Shown here one piece after another: positions 1 to 11,662 of a stretch of 64,000 nt of DNA. The DNA lies in the NCBI RefSeq assembly GCF_001540865.1, contig NC_033641.1, positions 1,883,722 through 1,947,721 of the forward strand. Reading direction: 5' to 3'. The position numbers and the translations under genes are program-made. The notes under the pieces are model-generated. The model searched no databases, was not told the origin of the DNA, and saw only the letters and a program-made list of their open reading frames with translations. Origin of the DNA: Ananas comosus (taxonomy: Eukaryota; Streptophyta; Magnoliopsida; Poales; Bromeliaceae). The first letter of the stretch is position 1, and each line of letters begins with the position of its first letter.

Positions 1-1170
1 TTTTATGAGGGGAACACCACCTCTAAATATTTTGGTACCAACTTTGTGGTGAAATAAGAAGAGGAGGAAGAGTGGATCCCATCATATTGTTGGAGCTTTC
101 ACAAAGTGGGAGGCATCATCATCTATGCCAAACTTCTTAGAGAGAGAGGGGAAACAATCTTAGCTTTTGGTCTTAGCTATCTTTTTTTTTCCTTTCCTTT
201 GGTCTCTTGTAATGATTGTGGCAAGTGATGTAAGGTTTTAGGACTAGGCATACATCAATCCTAGTCACACATTAAGACCAAACAATATTGAGACTATGCA
301 TCCAATGTTGGGAATTGTAGAGAGGTACACATTTACATTTACGGCCTTATTTGGATGTCGTAATAAATTATCCAGTGATGACTTTTCTTGAGCTCGATCT
401 TTCGTTCTTGATAGTTGGTATGTCTCGACATATATTATTTGATAGAATAATATATTTTACCTACGTAATTATTTATTTTATTTTCCTAATATTAATCGAT
501 GGACGAATATAATATGCCAGATTACAAATTCGATCACAATCCTAATCTATCAAGTATTACAAGCTTTTTGAATAAATAAATAAAAAATTATGCTGCTGAA
601 CAAAATGTTCTCGCATCCGAGCAGAGCATACGTGCACATTTCGTAGATCGCGTAAATTTAGTTAAGATATGATTCCTGCAGCTTCACTGCGAAACAGAAA
701 AAAAAAAAAAGGGATAATATCTAATATACCCCAAAAAACTTCTGAAATATCTTATATATCTCTACTTTTTTTGTTTCAAATCTATTTTTGTATATTTCTC
801 CGTTATTCAAAAATAATCCTACTATTAATACACGTTAAGTCATCTCGGGTTAAATCCGAAAATAGTTAAAAAGAAGTCAAAATACATCTACTGCTCGTAA
901 CTTAAGGGTGAATAAGAGAAAGCTGATGACGGTGGAAGAGTATATAGAGATATCGATTGTTTCTAACAGTTCACTAATAGAAAAAAATTCAGAAATATAT
1001 AAATAATTTTCTCAAAAGAATATATCTCTGCATGTTTTCTCCCCGACTTATGTAGAAATATATAAATAATTTTCTCAAAAAGAATATATCTATGTCGGCC
1101 CATTAAAGTCAGGTAGCCGCCCTTAAACACAAAAAGGGCCCACATGAGGTGGCATGTTTAGTCCCTTTCA
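1..1170. other. AT-rich intergenic stretch with one short direct repeat
   Basis: I see no gene here. The only structure is a near-perfect direct repeat of about 37 bp (agaaatatataaataatttt and following bases) at about 992-1028 and 1053-1090. The short open frames in it are AT-rich, have no recognisable domain and look fortuitous. Confidence 0.5.
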
Positions 1171-1178
1171 TTTGGAAA

Positions 1179-1219
<41 letters not shown>

Positions 1220-1876
1220 CCAGAGAGAAAGATAGTATGCTATCCGTTTTACTTATTTTTTTTTTTTAAAAAAAACTTAGCTGAAAATATAAATCAACTA
1301 GAATTCGAACTTGAGATCTTGAGTACCCGCCACCAAGTAGGGATGTCAACAGATCGGATTCGGAGCGGATTTTTAAAATCCCGAACCCGACGGATTTTAA
1401 AAATCCATATCCAAACCCGAACCCGAAAATCCGAACCCGAAATAATTATTCTTATTTTCAATATTTCAAAATATATTATATAAAATCTAAATTTTTAAAA
1501 TACAAATTCAAATATAACATCAAGTTTCTTCATATACATATTATATATAATATAAAATAAATTCGGGTTTGGGTCGGGTACCGTCAAAATCCATATCCGT
1601 ATCCATATCCGTCGGGTTTTTGTTTTTGATATCCATATCCGAAACCATATCCATATAGTATCGAATAAATTCGCTCCGTTCGGATTTGAGTTCGAATAAT
1701 ATTTCGAATATCTGTACCCATTGACATCCTTACTGCCAAGCCCTTTACCACTTGCGCNCATTTAGAAATAAACTTGCTGAAAATGTGAATCATGTAGGAT
1801 TCGAACTTCGAACTTCGGATACTAACCATCAAACCTTTTACCACTTGCGCCAGGGACGGTCGGTTTTGGAAAAGAG
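1171..1876 (-). mobile_element. Dimeric tRNA-derived SINE with 12-bp target duplication
   Basis: On the minus strand there are two head-to-tail monomers. Each has an A-box-like GCGCAAGTGGTAAA (near 1838-1850 and 1742-1757) and a B-box-like AGTTCGAATTC / AGTTCGAATCC (near 1301-1310 and 1798-1808), the arrangement of a tRNA-type pol III promoter in plant SINEs. The 3' end is a poly(A) tail, seen as a run of T from 1183 to about 1219. The pair is flanked by a perfect 12-bp direct repeat, TTTGGAAAAGAG, at 1171-1182 and 1865-1876, so the dimer probably inserted as one unit. The downstream monomer is split by a MITE at 1338-1732. The exact family is not known to me. Confidence 0.72.
1338..1732. mobile_element. 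hAT-like MITE nested in the SINE
   Basis: Terminal inverted repeats are TAGGGATGTCAA on the left and its near complement TTGACATCCTTA on the right, a form typical of plant hAT elements. The flanking 8-mers CCACCAAG and CTGCCAAG agree at 6 of 8 positions, fitting the 8-bp hAT target duplication. The interior is rich in short repeats of the CCGAACCCG / TCCATATCCG type. It separates the A box from the B box of the surrounding SINE monomer, so it came later. It has no coding capacity. Confidence 0.7.
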
Positions 1877-2160
1877 CTATTATTGTGAGGGGAGATAAGT
1901 TTTGGGTTATTAAGATCGCAGCACGTAGAGCCGAGTAGTGGCATTTCGCATTCAAATTGCAGGAATCCTAATCTTTGTTGTTTTCGAATGAACAAATGCA
2001 GGAGTCCAAATTAATTACATGGCATTTTATTAGATAAGTAATTAAAAAAGAAGAGCAGGGATTTGTTATTCCCATACACATTTGCGGATCTATAAATTCT
2101 ATATACTATTTGTGCTATTCCAGGGGCCGCTATGACTATGAGATNAAAAAAAAAAAAAAA

Positions 2161-2560
2161 GTTAATTTTATACAGGTCACTATAAACATAGTAAATGTCA
2201 AATATATTCCTATAAAGTTCAATTTTTATATATTATCACAGCAAAAGTCTTGACGTTTTCAAATATATTCCTGCTGTTAGAATCCGTTAAAAAAATTTAG
2301 TTAACCATAAATTAAATACCTAATCCTGATTATTTTTTGATATTTTTACTCCTCTTATATTATTATGTTGTTATGGTTTTTAAAAGGATATATTTGTGAT
2401 AACAAAATTGAAAATATAAATAATTATCTAACGGTAATAAATCAGAAGAACATGCTTAAAAATATCAGAACTTTTATAGAACCACTATATAAAAATTAAA
2501 TTTTATAAAAATATATTTGTCATTCACTATATTTGTAGGAATACGTATGAAACTAATTCC
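2161..2560. mobile_element. Mutator-type MITE, family 1 (decayed copy)
   Basis: This copy shares TIRs and interior with elements at 33117-33506 and 49140-49567 (GTTAATTTTATACAGGTC at the left end, GAAACTAATTCC at the right end). Those copies have 9-bp target duplications. Here the left tip is replaced by a run of A next to a single N, so no target duplication can be read. Confidence 0.6.
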
Positions 2561-2869
2561 AAAAATAAATAACGTAGGTCCCATATAGGTCCCGTATTAA
2601 TTTAGCCAACATAAAGCTTTTAATTCTACGTACACGTATGATAGACATGGCATTTATCCTAACGAGTAATGATATACTCGCCAAAAAAATAGAAAAAAAA
2701 GAAGAAGAGGTATAACACTATACAAATAGTATACGTGACGTGATAGTATTTAATTGGCAACGAAATGTAAATCACGAAGAGAAAGGTATAATTGATAATT
2801 AAGTTGTAGACTTTGTAAAATATTATTATTAGATTTATTTGTAAACAAAGCTCCTGCTGCGGTTTTTTC
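2561..2869. other. AT-rich spacer
   Basis: Nothing recognisable lies between the MITE and the Mutator-like element. Confidence 0.4.
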
Positions 2870-3478
2870 GGGCTTTTTTGGGCAATTGGCTCTTGAAAAA
2901 ACTTTATTTTTTAAAAAAATTATTTTAAAATTAGCCCCAATAAATTTATAATTATAAAAATGATCTTACACCTGCCACGCAAGCGCCATATCAGCACCAC
3001 GCAAGCGGGGCTGAGATCAGGATGTTAAGTTGAATACAATGAACCATTCACCGTATTCAAACACAGTGAATGGTTCACCGTGTTCAGTTACTTACACACC
3101 CGCATGAAGGTGGTATATAATACACTAAACGTGGTGAATGGATCACCGCGTTTGAACACGGTGAACCATTCAACGTGTCTAAACGCGGCGAGTCATTCAC
3201 TGTGTTCAGTAGAAATACAGCCCACTATGTGCAGAATTCAACACAACAACATACCAAATTCAATATCAACAACGTAACAAATTCAACACTAACAAATACA
3301 TCAACAAATCCAACACAACAATAAGTCCAACACAACAATAAATCCAACATAATATCAATAGAGCATCAATACCATATCATCACAACAAAATATCAAAAAA
3401 TAGAGTAAGTTTTACAATAATATAATCACAATAATATAGAAAGTTCTGTTTAATTTAAAATTTACAAAAATGTAATAT

Positions 3479-5066
3479 CATATTCTCCTCCTGGTCCCTC
3501 GACCACGTCTACCTATACGTCCCCTACCTCGACCGCGACCACGATCAACACCATGCTCATCGAAGGGCTCTATGACTTCCAACTGGTCGAGACTCGAGAT
3601 GTTCGATAGCAGCACCTTCAACAACTGGCTGAGTGTCCTGCGTCTCGATCACCTGTCTAATCTCATACTCAACCATAGCAGCTGTCGGTAGTATGTCTGG
3701 CCGTGGTGGAGCTCTATAAGTCTTTATTTTAAAAAATGAACTACCTTTCAGTTGAGAGGCATGTAATCTCCATGGGCAAGAATTGACTACATATCTCATA
3801 ATATATCTAATTGTATTGGACTTAACAACTTTAAATTGCACATTATGTGCGATGTACCAAGCTTCCAAAATGTTCACCAAGGATGATTTATCAGAAAATG
3901 TTCGATTAGCCCATACCTCATCACTTAGAGGACTCTGATCAATAGTTTGTTCACTATATGCATCAACAACGGTTTGATGAATTAATTCATTACCTAGGAG
4001 AAACCGTTGTCGTTGATCTTCAAATTCTTCGAATTCCACCGAGTTCTGCACATCATCGTTGTTGATATTTGAATTTTTAATCCATTCAACACCTTCATCT
4101 TGAATGGCGCATGTGAGTGTATTCAAACCACCGTCATGAGTAGGATCCAAAGAATGCGGAACAAAGGATTCCTCATCATCACTAGAATCAGTATCAATTC
4201 GCCTTTAATCTTCTTCATCACTTTCAATAACATACTCCTCATCACTTCCAATTACGTCCTCATTATCAATTGCAGTTCTCACTTTCCAATCGGTCCATTC
4301 ACAAACACTAGATGATGAACCCTCACTTTAATTATGAGGGATAGTAAACCTAGAAAGATATTTAAGATTAAGTATTCGCATTGGTCCAATTTTTATATAA
4401 CTCAATCATACAATTACCTACCGCTCATTTTGACCAACCAACAGAGACGGATCCATTATACTAGATGGCAATGATGCACTAACTGGTACACATGGAACTC
4501 CAAACTCTCTATAACACTTACAAGACAAAGTTATTAATTTCGCCCACCTAAGCTAATTGAGGAATTATAAAAAATATTTATAAAAATTATTACTCTATAC
4601 CTTGATGTAGGAACTCATTTACGATTGACGTAATTCCTTTGATAATCACTACAGCGCATTTCCGTATAATTAACGGTGCTTGGACGGTCTTGTGTAGTCG
4701 ACACATGTTTTTCTATGAATAATTTTATACATCCATAGAACGAAAAAAAACCCATCACGCCAGATAATACATTGTCACTTGATATGTTAACTAATTCCCA
4801 TCCGTTGGCTCACATTGGACATCTAACCATTATGTGGAGACAGTCTTCCACTCGATCATAGTTGGTAACATTGTATATTTCCATCTCAAATTTTCGAAAT
4901 GTGTATCACATTGAATAACAACCAATTCTTTACGGCCGCCAATATATCGTGGTACATTATTATTCACGACTAAATTTTCATCCCAATAGATATAAAAAAA
5001 AAACACATTCGCCGGACATAGAGTTCTAAAGTTAAATAATAAAATGTACAAAAGTATTATACTCAT
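3479..5066 (-). pseudogene. MuDR-type transposase remnant
   Basis: The longest open part (3557-4150, 197 codons, read leftwards) holds a plant Mutator transposase N-terminal DNA-binding domain at residues about 84-145, with the signature CPWRLHAS followed by FFKIKTY. Upstream at about 4860-4985 is a decayed start with the RYIGGRKELVVI motif typical of the N-terminus of these proteins. Between them the frame is interrupted by a stop within an acidic Asp/Glu/Ser stretch at about 4200. Downstream, in another frame, an Arg/Gly-rich tail (DRGRGRGRGRIGRRGRG) ends with a stop near 3479, so at least one frameshift is present. The catalytic DDE region and the zinc-finger region are missing. This is an internally deleted, non-functional gene. 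Family assignment is firm; the exon structure is inferred. Confidence 0.7.
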
Positions 5067-5109
5067 AACAAATTAATATAGCACATCTCTAACATACAAC
5101 AAAAGAGAG

Positions 5110-5640
5110 GGTGAGAGATGAAATTACCATTTTGCGAAAACGATTTATACGATTTTTATGCCGATTAAGAGCTCTGGAGGAAAAGGGGTGATGACAGAGA
5201 GAGAAAGTAATCTGTGAGAGAGACAGAGAGAGAATGATCTGTGTGTAAGAGAGAGAGCGGGTGATATGTGAGAGAGAAAGAGGAGGTTCTGTGGGGAGAA
5301 GGGGGAAAGAGGGGGGTGGGAGGGGGGGGTTGGGGGGAGGTAACTCGAAATCACCAACCTATATCAGCTTGGGTTCGGAAGAGAGTGAGAGGAAGAGAAA
5401 GGGTGAGAGTGAGAGATTTTTACCTCCGTCAGAAAAAAGGGGGTGCATGCGCAGTGAGAGAGTAAGAAGAAGAGAGAGAGAGAGAGAGGTGGGGTTCTAG
5501 TGTTAGAGAGAGAAAGAGGGTAGGTTGATAGCTAGGCGAGAGAGACGTGGCGACGCGCGTGGCGGAGGGGGTGGCGGGGGGTGGGCGGGGGGGGGGGGGG
5601 GTTTGGGTGGGCCACAGAGAGAGAGAGAGAGAGAGAGTGG
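5110..5640. repeat. Purine-rich low-complexity tract
   Basis: Imperfect (GA)n and poly-G runs (for example GAGAGAGAGAGAGAG near 5470 and a long G run near 5590) lie inside the MULE between the transposase remnant and the right TIR. Open frames here are composition artefacts. Confidence 0.75.
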
Positions 5641-5943
5641 GGAAGACGGCTCGAGAGTTTAATACGGAAAGAACACGATGAATGGTTCACAGTGTCTGGA
5701 CACGGTAAATCATTCACCGTGTTTAGTGACACCGCCTTTGTGCTGGTGTATAAATAATTAAATACGGTGAATCATTCATCATATTCAACTTAACACCTTA
5801 GCCCCAGCCCCGCTCGCGTGGCGCTGACGTGACGTCTGCGTGACAGGTGTAGGACCATTTTTACAATTATAAATTTGTTTCGGACTAATTTTAAAATAAT
5901 TTTTTTCTAAGGAACCAATTGCAAAAAAAAGCCCCTTTTTTTT

Positions 5944-6519
5944 CGTGACAACAAATCTTACGACAGGCCAGAAGATAAATAGGGTATAGTAGATTAGATA
6001 ATGTTTTTTTTTTTTCAACTTATGATGTTTATTGCTTGGTTCTAGTTATATATCTATGCTACCACGCCATTTGAATCTAAAGTTTCAGATTCTACTACGA
6101 TGATACGTTCTTTAAAGAATTTGATGAAAATCTATTCGTGTTTCTTCACACAGCTTTACTCAAAGAGCACTTCTGTAGAAACTACAGCAAGGCCTCAAGG
6201 ATCAAAAGGAGTAGATAGATGAACGAATGATACTTGCCAAGGCCTGCAGGTGTTCTAAAGTAGTTGGTGTCCTTAATAAGATGTAGAGAAAATGACAACT
6301 TCGGTGAAACATATTTTTGTCATTTCAGTACTTATGTATTGAGTACTGCTAATAATAATAATAATTCGTTAGAAATGTTTAAATCTAATTATTATTATTA
6401 GAGTACGTGGCCTCTTATATTTCCAATTAAATTCCATTTCCCCTTATATTCTCAATCAGAACTCATTTTCCGTCGGATGTGGAACTATTGGGACGTTACT
6501 GCTAACACCTTTCCTACTC
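5944..6519. other. Intergenic, nothing recognised
   Basis: AT-rich sequence with an (AAT)n run near 6350-6400. No gene or repeat structure seen. Confidence 0.4.
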
Positions 6520-6522
6520 TAA

Positions 6523-7121
6523 GAGCTCGTTTGATTCATTCATTTTGAGTATGGAATAAAAATCGATTTGATCAAATCCGGTTAATTTTATTTGGTTCGC
6601 ATGAATCGGTTTGGAATTCCTATTCCGGACTGGAATGGGAATGGCCCATTAGCCTTCAACTTGATTCCGATCTTTTAGCCCGGATTGAGATTTCATTCCA
6701 GAAACCTACTAAGTTATCGAAGTCCATGTGACCATCTCACCCTCCTTCTTTTCACCCCTTTCTCATCAAAAAAAAAAAAAAAAAACCTATCCTCTCTCAA
6801 AACTCTATCCCTAACTCACATCAATAAAAGTTTTTAAAAATAAATTTAATATTTTTTTTGGAAAACTTATTAGAGAATAGTATTATATTTTTCATAAATT
6901 TTAAATAATATAAATTTATATTTGAGAGTAAAATTAGTATTATAGTATCCTATAATTTTTTTAGTTTATACAAACCAAACAATGAAATGTGAATAATTCA
7001 TTCCAATTTTCAATCCACAAATAAACCAAACGTCTTAGGGGAGTGGGCCATTCCAATTACCATTCCAATTCATTCTCATTCCATTATCCATTTCAATTCC
7101 ACCCTTGAACCAAACAAGCCC
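6523..7121. mobile_element. Tourist/PIF-Harbinger-like MITE
   Basis: The left end GAGCTCGTTTGATTCA and right end TGAACCAAACAAGCCC are inverted repeats of the GGGCTTGTTTGGTTCA type found in Tourist-like MITEs. The flanking trinucleotide TAA (6520-6522 and 7122-7124) fits the 3-bp target duplication of PIF/Harbinger elements. The interior is AT-rich with repeated GGAATGG/CCATTCC words near both ends. No coding capacity. Confidence 0.65.
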
Positions 7122-7487
7122 TAAATTCAATTCATTACAACTGAGAACAGTGCACACATAAATGCGTTTAACAGATGAATAAAAAGTTCTCAATTTGAAT
7201 CAACTCGAGAAGAGAAACAACAGAACAGTGAGAATTTTCTTGCACGAATTTATAAACGAGATTTATTCGTGAGAAACAGAATTTCCTATTTATGGAATTT
7301 CATTTATCACAAACTGAGGGGAAAAAAAAAATACTGGCAACTATTATTATTAGAAATATGAAATTAGACAGGTCATTAATAAGCGCATTTCGGACGCTTA
7401 CTTTCTTTACGAGCAGCGCGAAGCCGTCTTTTCTTCATGCTCTTCATTTATAAACATAAAAAGAAGGTATTTAAGTAGCTGACCTTT

Positions 7488-10400
7488 TTAATCTCTGTAA
7501 GATTGTGGGAAGAACTTCTCGGCGTCAAATGGCTGGTTTCTGGGACTTGGATCCCGCGAGTCGAAATTATTTGCCATGTTCATGGGAGCAAATGCTGCAA
7601 ACAACAGAAAGATGTGAGATAGAAAGAAAATAAAAGTAAGAGATTTACGGCATAATATGTAAAATTGCGAATATTGGCACCAGTTTAACCTACCCATAAG
7701 GAGAAATTTCTATAATGATTAGATACATCCTCTAATGCCAATTCACTATAGAGAGAGAACTTTCCACTATATTCTCGAATTACAAGATTTACATCAATTT
7801 GCGAATAACTACTATCATATTAGATATTCATGTTGGTTTGTTGTTATATTTATAAAAAGCGAGGCAAATAAAGGCATTCATCAAATCATGCATAGTTAAG
7901 TGGCCGATCAATTCATATTCATCTCTACCTATACGATATATATCTAGATAACAAGTTAAACAAAAAAAGAAGATGAAAAAAGAAAAAAGAGTCCGCTAAC
8001 CTTTCTCTCTCATCCTTCTCTCCCGATCATATTCAAACTTGTCGCGAATTTGGTTAACCCTTTCCCACCGATCATCCTGTTTGTTTCCCCCAAAAGCTTG
8101 TTCCTGCATAACATTCTCATATTATTCTAATGAAATAAATTTAAAGTGGCAGTTTGGTGAATCAATACAAGTAACATAAACTAGTATGCTCAAATTACTG
8201 GTTAGCCAAGATAAATCAGAGCAATCTTCAGATACATCATGCATCAGCAATAAGATGTCTTTCTCTAAAAACAGTTTATGATCATTTTGTTTACGGAGTG
8301 GTCACTTCACGGTATATATTACTTCAACTAGATTTCCTTCTTTTAAGTTGTGATCCGACATTAGTTACGTACAGCACAAAATCATAAACCAAGAGAAGTA
8401 CCTTATTTAGCTTTGTATGAGATTGACTTCTCCTGCAGTAGAAGAGAAGGAATTAGAGAATAGCTGCATCAAAAGAACTGGGAGTTCCAACATTTTATTC
8501 AAAAAGTTGATAGAACTTCACTGAGAAAAAGCAAGAAACGATGATGCAGAAAAGCACAAGCTCCCTCTTCCTTTTCCACAGACCCATAAAGAGGACAAAG
8601 TTTAATGCAGTTACATTTACCACAATCCTTCTCATACTTAAATACACGAGGAGAAAAGATCCTGACTTGCCCTCCCGTGAAGACCAAAATTACAAAATAT
8701 TATAATTTGATAAAACAACTTCAGCTCAAATTAAATTATTTGTGAAATTTGATAGATTAGTGCAGAGGAGAGTTATCTCCTAGCGAATTCAATGACTTGT
8801 TACCTGTATGGTGAAAAATCGAAGTCATCATCTTCAGCAGATTCGTAATCGACATGATCTTGGGCAATCTTTTTCGAGTACCCTTCGTCCCAGTACAATC
8901 GTTCCCAGTTCTCCCTCATCTCTTGATATAACTCCATGTACCTTTTACACCAAGACTCTTGCTCCTGTCAAATTATGATTTCAGCCTCAAACTACATAAG
9001 AATTAATTAACTGGTTTTGGGAATACAGTTATTGTAACTGCAGAAGCATAACAAAAAAAAAAAGAACTATAAAAAAAAGAAAATAATGATAGTTTCATGT
9101 ATATTACATTACCAGATCCCAAAATGATTATGTTCAAAGTAAACAAGAAAAGCATGATGTCCACATATTGGATGGCCCTAATATACTATACAGTGAGCAA
9201 TTTTCAAACAAATCACACAACAATCACAAACTAAAATGAATCAAACGGTAAAATTAAGAGCTCCATAAGGAGTTCAATTCATGGAACTACTTGTTCTGAT
9301 AATTGTTCTTCTCGTAAATTGTTTGCTCAGAAAAATATACCAAGAATCACATCATCTTGTATAACACAAACTATAAGCCTCCTTTATACCTATAAGCAAT
9401 TTCCAGTCAATTTGAATTGATGTTCTACAGTTAAGCCTTTTTTGTATGCAGTCTAACTAAAAAACCAAAATGTTTCAATTTAAGACCTTATATTCAATGC
9501 GGCACTCATCAAATTTGGGAGCTTCTCCCAAAATTACAAACCATAGTCAAAAAGCCTAGCATCGTGATGTAAAAAAAAAACTTTCAAGATGTTATTTATA
9601 TTTCACTAATATTACCAAATACCAAGAGAGTCAGGAATAGAGCCTGAATTTTCAAAGAGATACAAAGCAACTCACAAAGAACCCCGTTTACCGTAAGAAA
9701 GAAACAAAAGATTTATATGCTCAATCACTTAACTAACCTAAACAGTTCTCCTCTCTTAACCGTCTGAGAACACATATTTTAAGAGCCCTTCAACTACTAG
9801 AACTCTCTAGCCTTTTCCAAAAGAAAAGTTGGATCATGTAAGAACAGGCCGCACCTTTCCTTAGGACCTCAGTTTACAGTGTACAAGAAGAGTTACAGTG
9901 TACAAGAAGAGTTGGGCCACATCCTCAGATGGCTAAGTAAAATTAAATTCATAATTAGGACACTTTCCATAGCATACAGCCACCGGCATGCTACAAACTA
10001 CTTCAAACCTCTCATGATCTCGTCTTTCATCATCTGAGGATAAACAGAGGCATTAAAATCTTCTTGTGGTAGTTAAACTGGCGAAGCCAGGAAGACAGCC
10101 AAATGCATTCAAATCTACTGAAAATCTCAGAGAGCAGAACACAATTATCCTATCATCAGACTTATTAACAATCCTCTTTCATTCCTCATTGTTTACAAAT
10201 CTTTTTTATGCTTTTCTCAGTGTTGTTTCCTCTGTCCTATCACTGTGTTCCTTGCTCTAGCATGACCCGAATTATAACAAATTAGATCGATAGGGAGTTT
10301 CTCTCTTCATTTTGGAGAAGCTGATTCTTCAAGCCTATTTTTAAATTATGAAGTTCTTTTTTATGCACGATACAGTGAGACACCATGTGGACATAGCTTC

Positions 10401-11370
10401 ATGCGAATCGAGAATGATCCTAAAAAATTGTCCTAATTTATTTGACTCTCAATGATTCGAGTAAAAACAAAATTACTTTGCATACATCGATAAATTTAGT
10501 TTAAAACTAGGTGCTAACATTTTGCAGTACATATTTTGCTAACATTTTGAATCTGCCGCACAAAGAAGCTATTGGGGAAATTGCATAACTGAGCTTCTCC
10601 AGTAGCACTTCCCACACAGCACTACTCCATACTGCAGGGCCGAACAAGCCTTTACAATTAAACTACAAAAGAAGAGAGCTTTGATACAACATGAAATAAT
10701 TGAAGCCTATAACAAGTACCCAGTAAATAGCCTATAACAAATACCACAGAACCCAGTAACTAGCCTAAACCTTGCAAATCAAAACTATAAAAGAATAGAA
10801 ATTTGACACAATATGAAACAACAATTGAGGCACACAACAGCAACATAAAAAGACATCTCGGGTAGAGCAACACCAGAGAAGCCACTGATGAAGCTAAACC
10901 CCAAAGAACAGCGACACGTGATTCTCACAAATCGAAATTGAGGCATATAACATCAACATGGAAGTTAAGAAAAAGCGTAATGGTTAGGGTTAGGGTTTAG
11001 AGGCTACGGAGTCCTTGAGGACGAGGCGGGTGCGGCGCATGAACTGGTCGCGCATCTGCTTGCGGCGGCGGTTGGGGAGGTTGTCGCGCGGGATGGCGAA
11101 GCGCTCGCGGTGGGGCACGCCCTCGCCGACCTCGTCCATCTCCCCGTCCACCGCCCACCACTCCGACGCCGACGACGACCCCAGCGGCGGCGGCGGCGAG
11201 GAGAAGCCCCCTATCGCGGCGCCGCCGCCGCCGCAGCCGCCGCCGCGGCGGTGGCGGTGGCTCCGCGGTGGGGACGAGGCGGAGGAGGAGGAGGAGGAGG
11301 CGGAGCGCCGCCCCGGGTGGCAGCGTAGCGCGGCGGCGGAGCGGCGGAGGAGAAGGTTGCGTAGTAGCAT
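7488..11370 (-). CDS. Conserved plant protein, probably mitochondrial, unknown function (5 exons)
   Basis: Exons on the minus strand: 11370-11008, 8964-8804, 8432-8402 (a 31-nt microexon), 8103-8001 and 7594-7488. All junctions are GT...AG and phases join cleanly, giving 254 aa. The start is the ATG at 11370, just downstream of a (CT)n leader. Residues 1-35 (MLLRNLLLRRSAAALR then Arg/Ser-rich) lack acidic residues and look like a mitochondrial presequence. A Ser/Gly/Pro-rich low-complexity stretch follows, then basic, Arg-rich sequence around residues 85-120 (PNRRRKQMRDQFMRRTR), then a highly charged region with Trp/Tyr-rich segments (WCKRYMELYQ, ENWERLYWDEGY) and a basic C-terminus ending PQSYRD. 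I do not recognise a named family; charged composition and presequence would suit a mitochondrial ribosome or RNP component, but that is inference. The first donor (TCC|GTAGCC) is weak, so the exon 1 end is the least certain point. A telomere-like AAACCCTAACCCTAA motif, common near plant translation genes, starts intron 1. Intron 1 is about 2 kb with no identified insertion. Confidence 0.8.
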
Positions 11371-11371
11371 G

Positions 11372-11400
<29 letters not shown>
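11371..11400 (-). promoter_or_regulatory. (CT)n tract in 5' leader of the mitochondrial-type gene
   Basis: A (GA)n run of about 27 bp on the plus strand, read as (CT)n on the gene's strand, abuts the start codon. Such tracts are common in plant 5' leaders and are bound by GAGA-binding proteins. A regulatory role here is inferred. Confidence 0.5.
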
Positions 11401-11402
<2 letters not shown>

Positions 11403-11445
11403 AGAAATGTGCAGAGCGTAGACCTGCACTGTGGAAGCGAGTGTG

Positions 11446-11545
11446 TTTAGGCCGCAGGGGTTTATGATTTGGAATGATCTTTTTTTCTTTTTCTTTTTTT
11501 TTCCTTTTTTTTTCTTTTTTTTTTTTTTAGGCCGCAGGGGTTTAT
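11446..11545. repeat. 20-bp direct repeat flanking a pyrimidine tract
   Basis: TTTAGGCCGCAGGGGTTTAT occurs exactly at 11446-11465 and 11526-11545. The 60 bp between them is almost pure T with a few C. It looks like a target duplication around a short poly(A)-type insertion, or a slippage product, about 80 bp upstream of the start codon of the neighbouring gene. Confidence 0.65.
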
Positions 11546-11662
11546 AACCTCAAGTAGGCATTAAAATTCACATTATTGAAAATTAGTTAAAAACCCTTGC
11601 TTCGCGACGAGCCAGTACTACCGGTAAAAGTGTGTGTTGAAAGCGAAAAAACTTTCGAACAA

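Larger units (their letters stand above)
2870..5935 (-). mobile_element. Mutator-like element (MULE) with long palindrome-bearing TIRs
   Basis: The ends form long inverted repeats: left GGGCTTTTTTGGGCAATTGG and right the complement of GGGGCTTTTTTTTGCAATTG. Both continue through a GC-rich block (CCTGCCACGCAAGCGCC type) into several copies of the palindrome ACGGTGAACCATTCACCGT. Flanking 9-mers GGTTTTTTC and TTTTTTTTC match at 7 of 9, as expected for Mutator. Inside are fragments of a MuDR-type transposase gene on the minus strand and a long purine-rich (GA)n/(G)n stretch at about 5110-5640. A short relative with the same ends is at 63327-63931. Confidence 0.75.

Noticed and set aside
5261..5500. 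Arg/Glu- and Gly-rich open frames in the purine tract
   Set aside because: Low-complexity (GA)n/(G)n translation inside a MULE.
10981..11000. Telomeric repeat TAGGGTTAGGGTTTAG as an interstitial telomere
   Set aside because: Only two to three units. Better explained as a telo-box-type motif at the start of intron 1.
11015..11467. Plus-strand 150-codon open frame opposite exon 1 of the mitochondrial-type gene
   Set aside because: Antisense shadow of a GC-rich exon; the minus-strand reading is supported by four further spliced exons.
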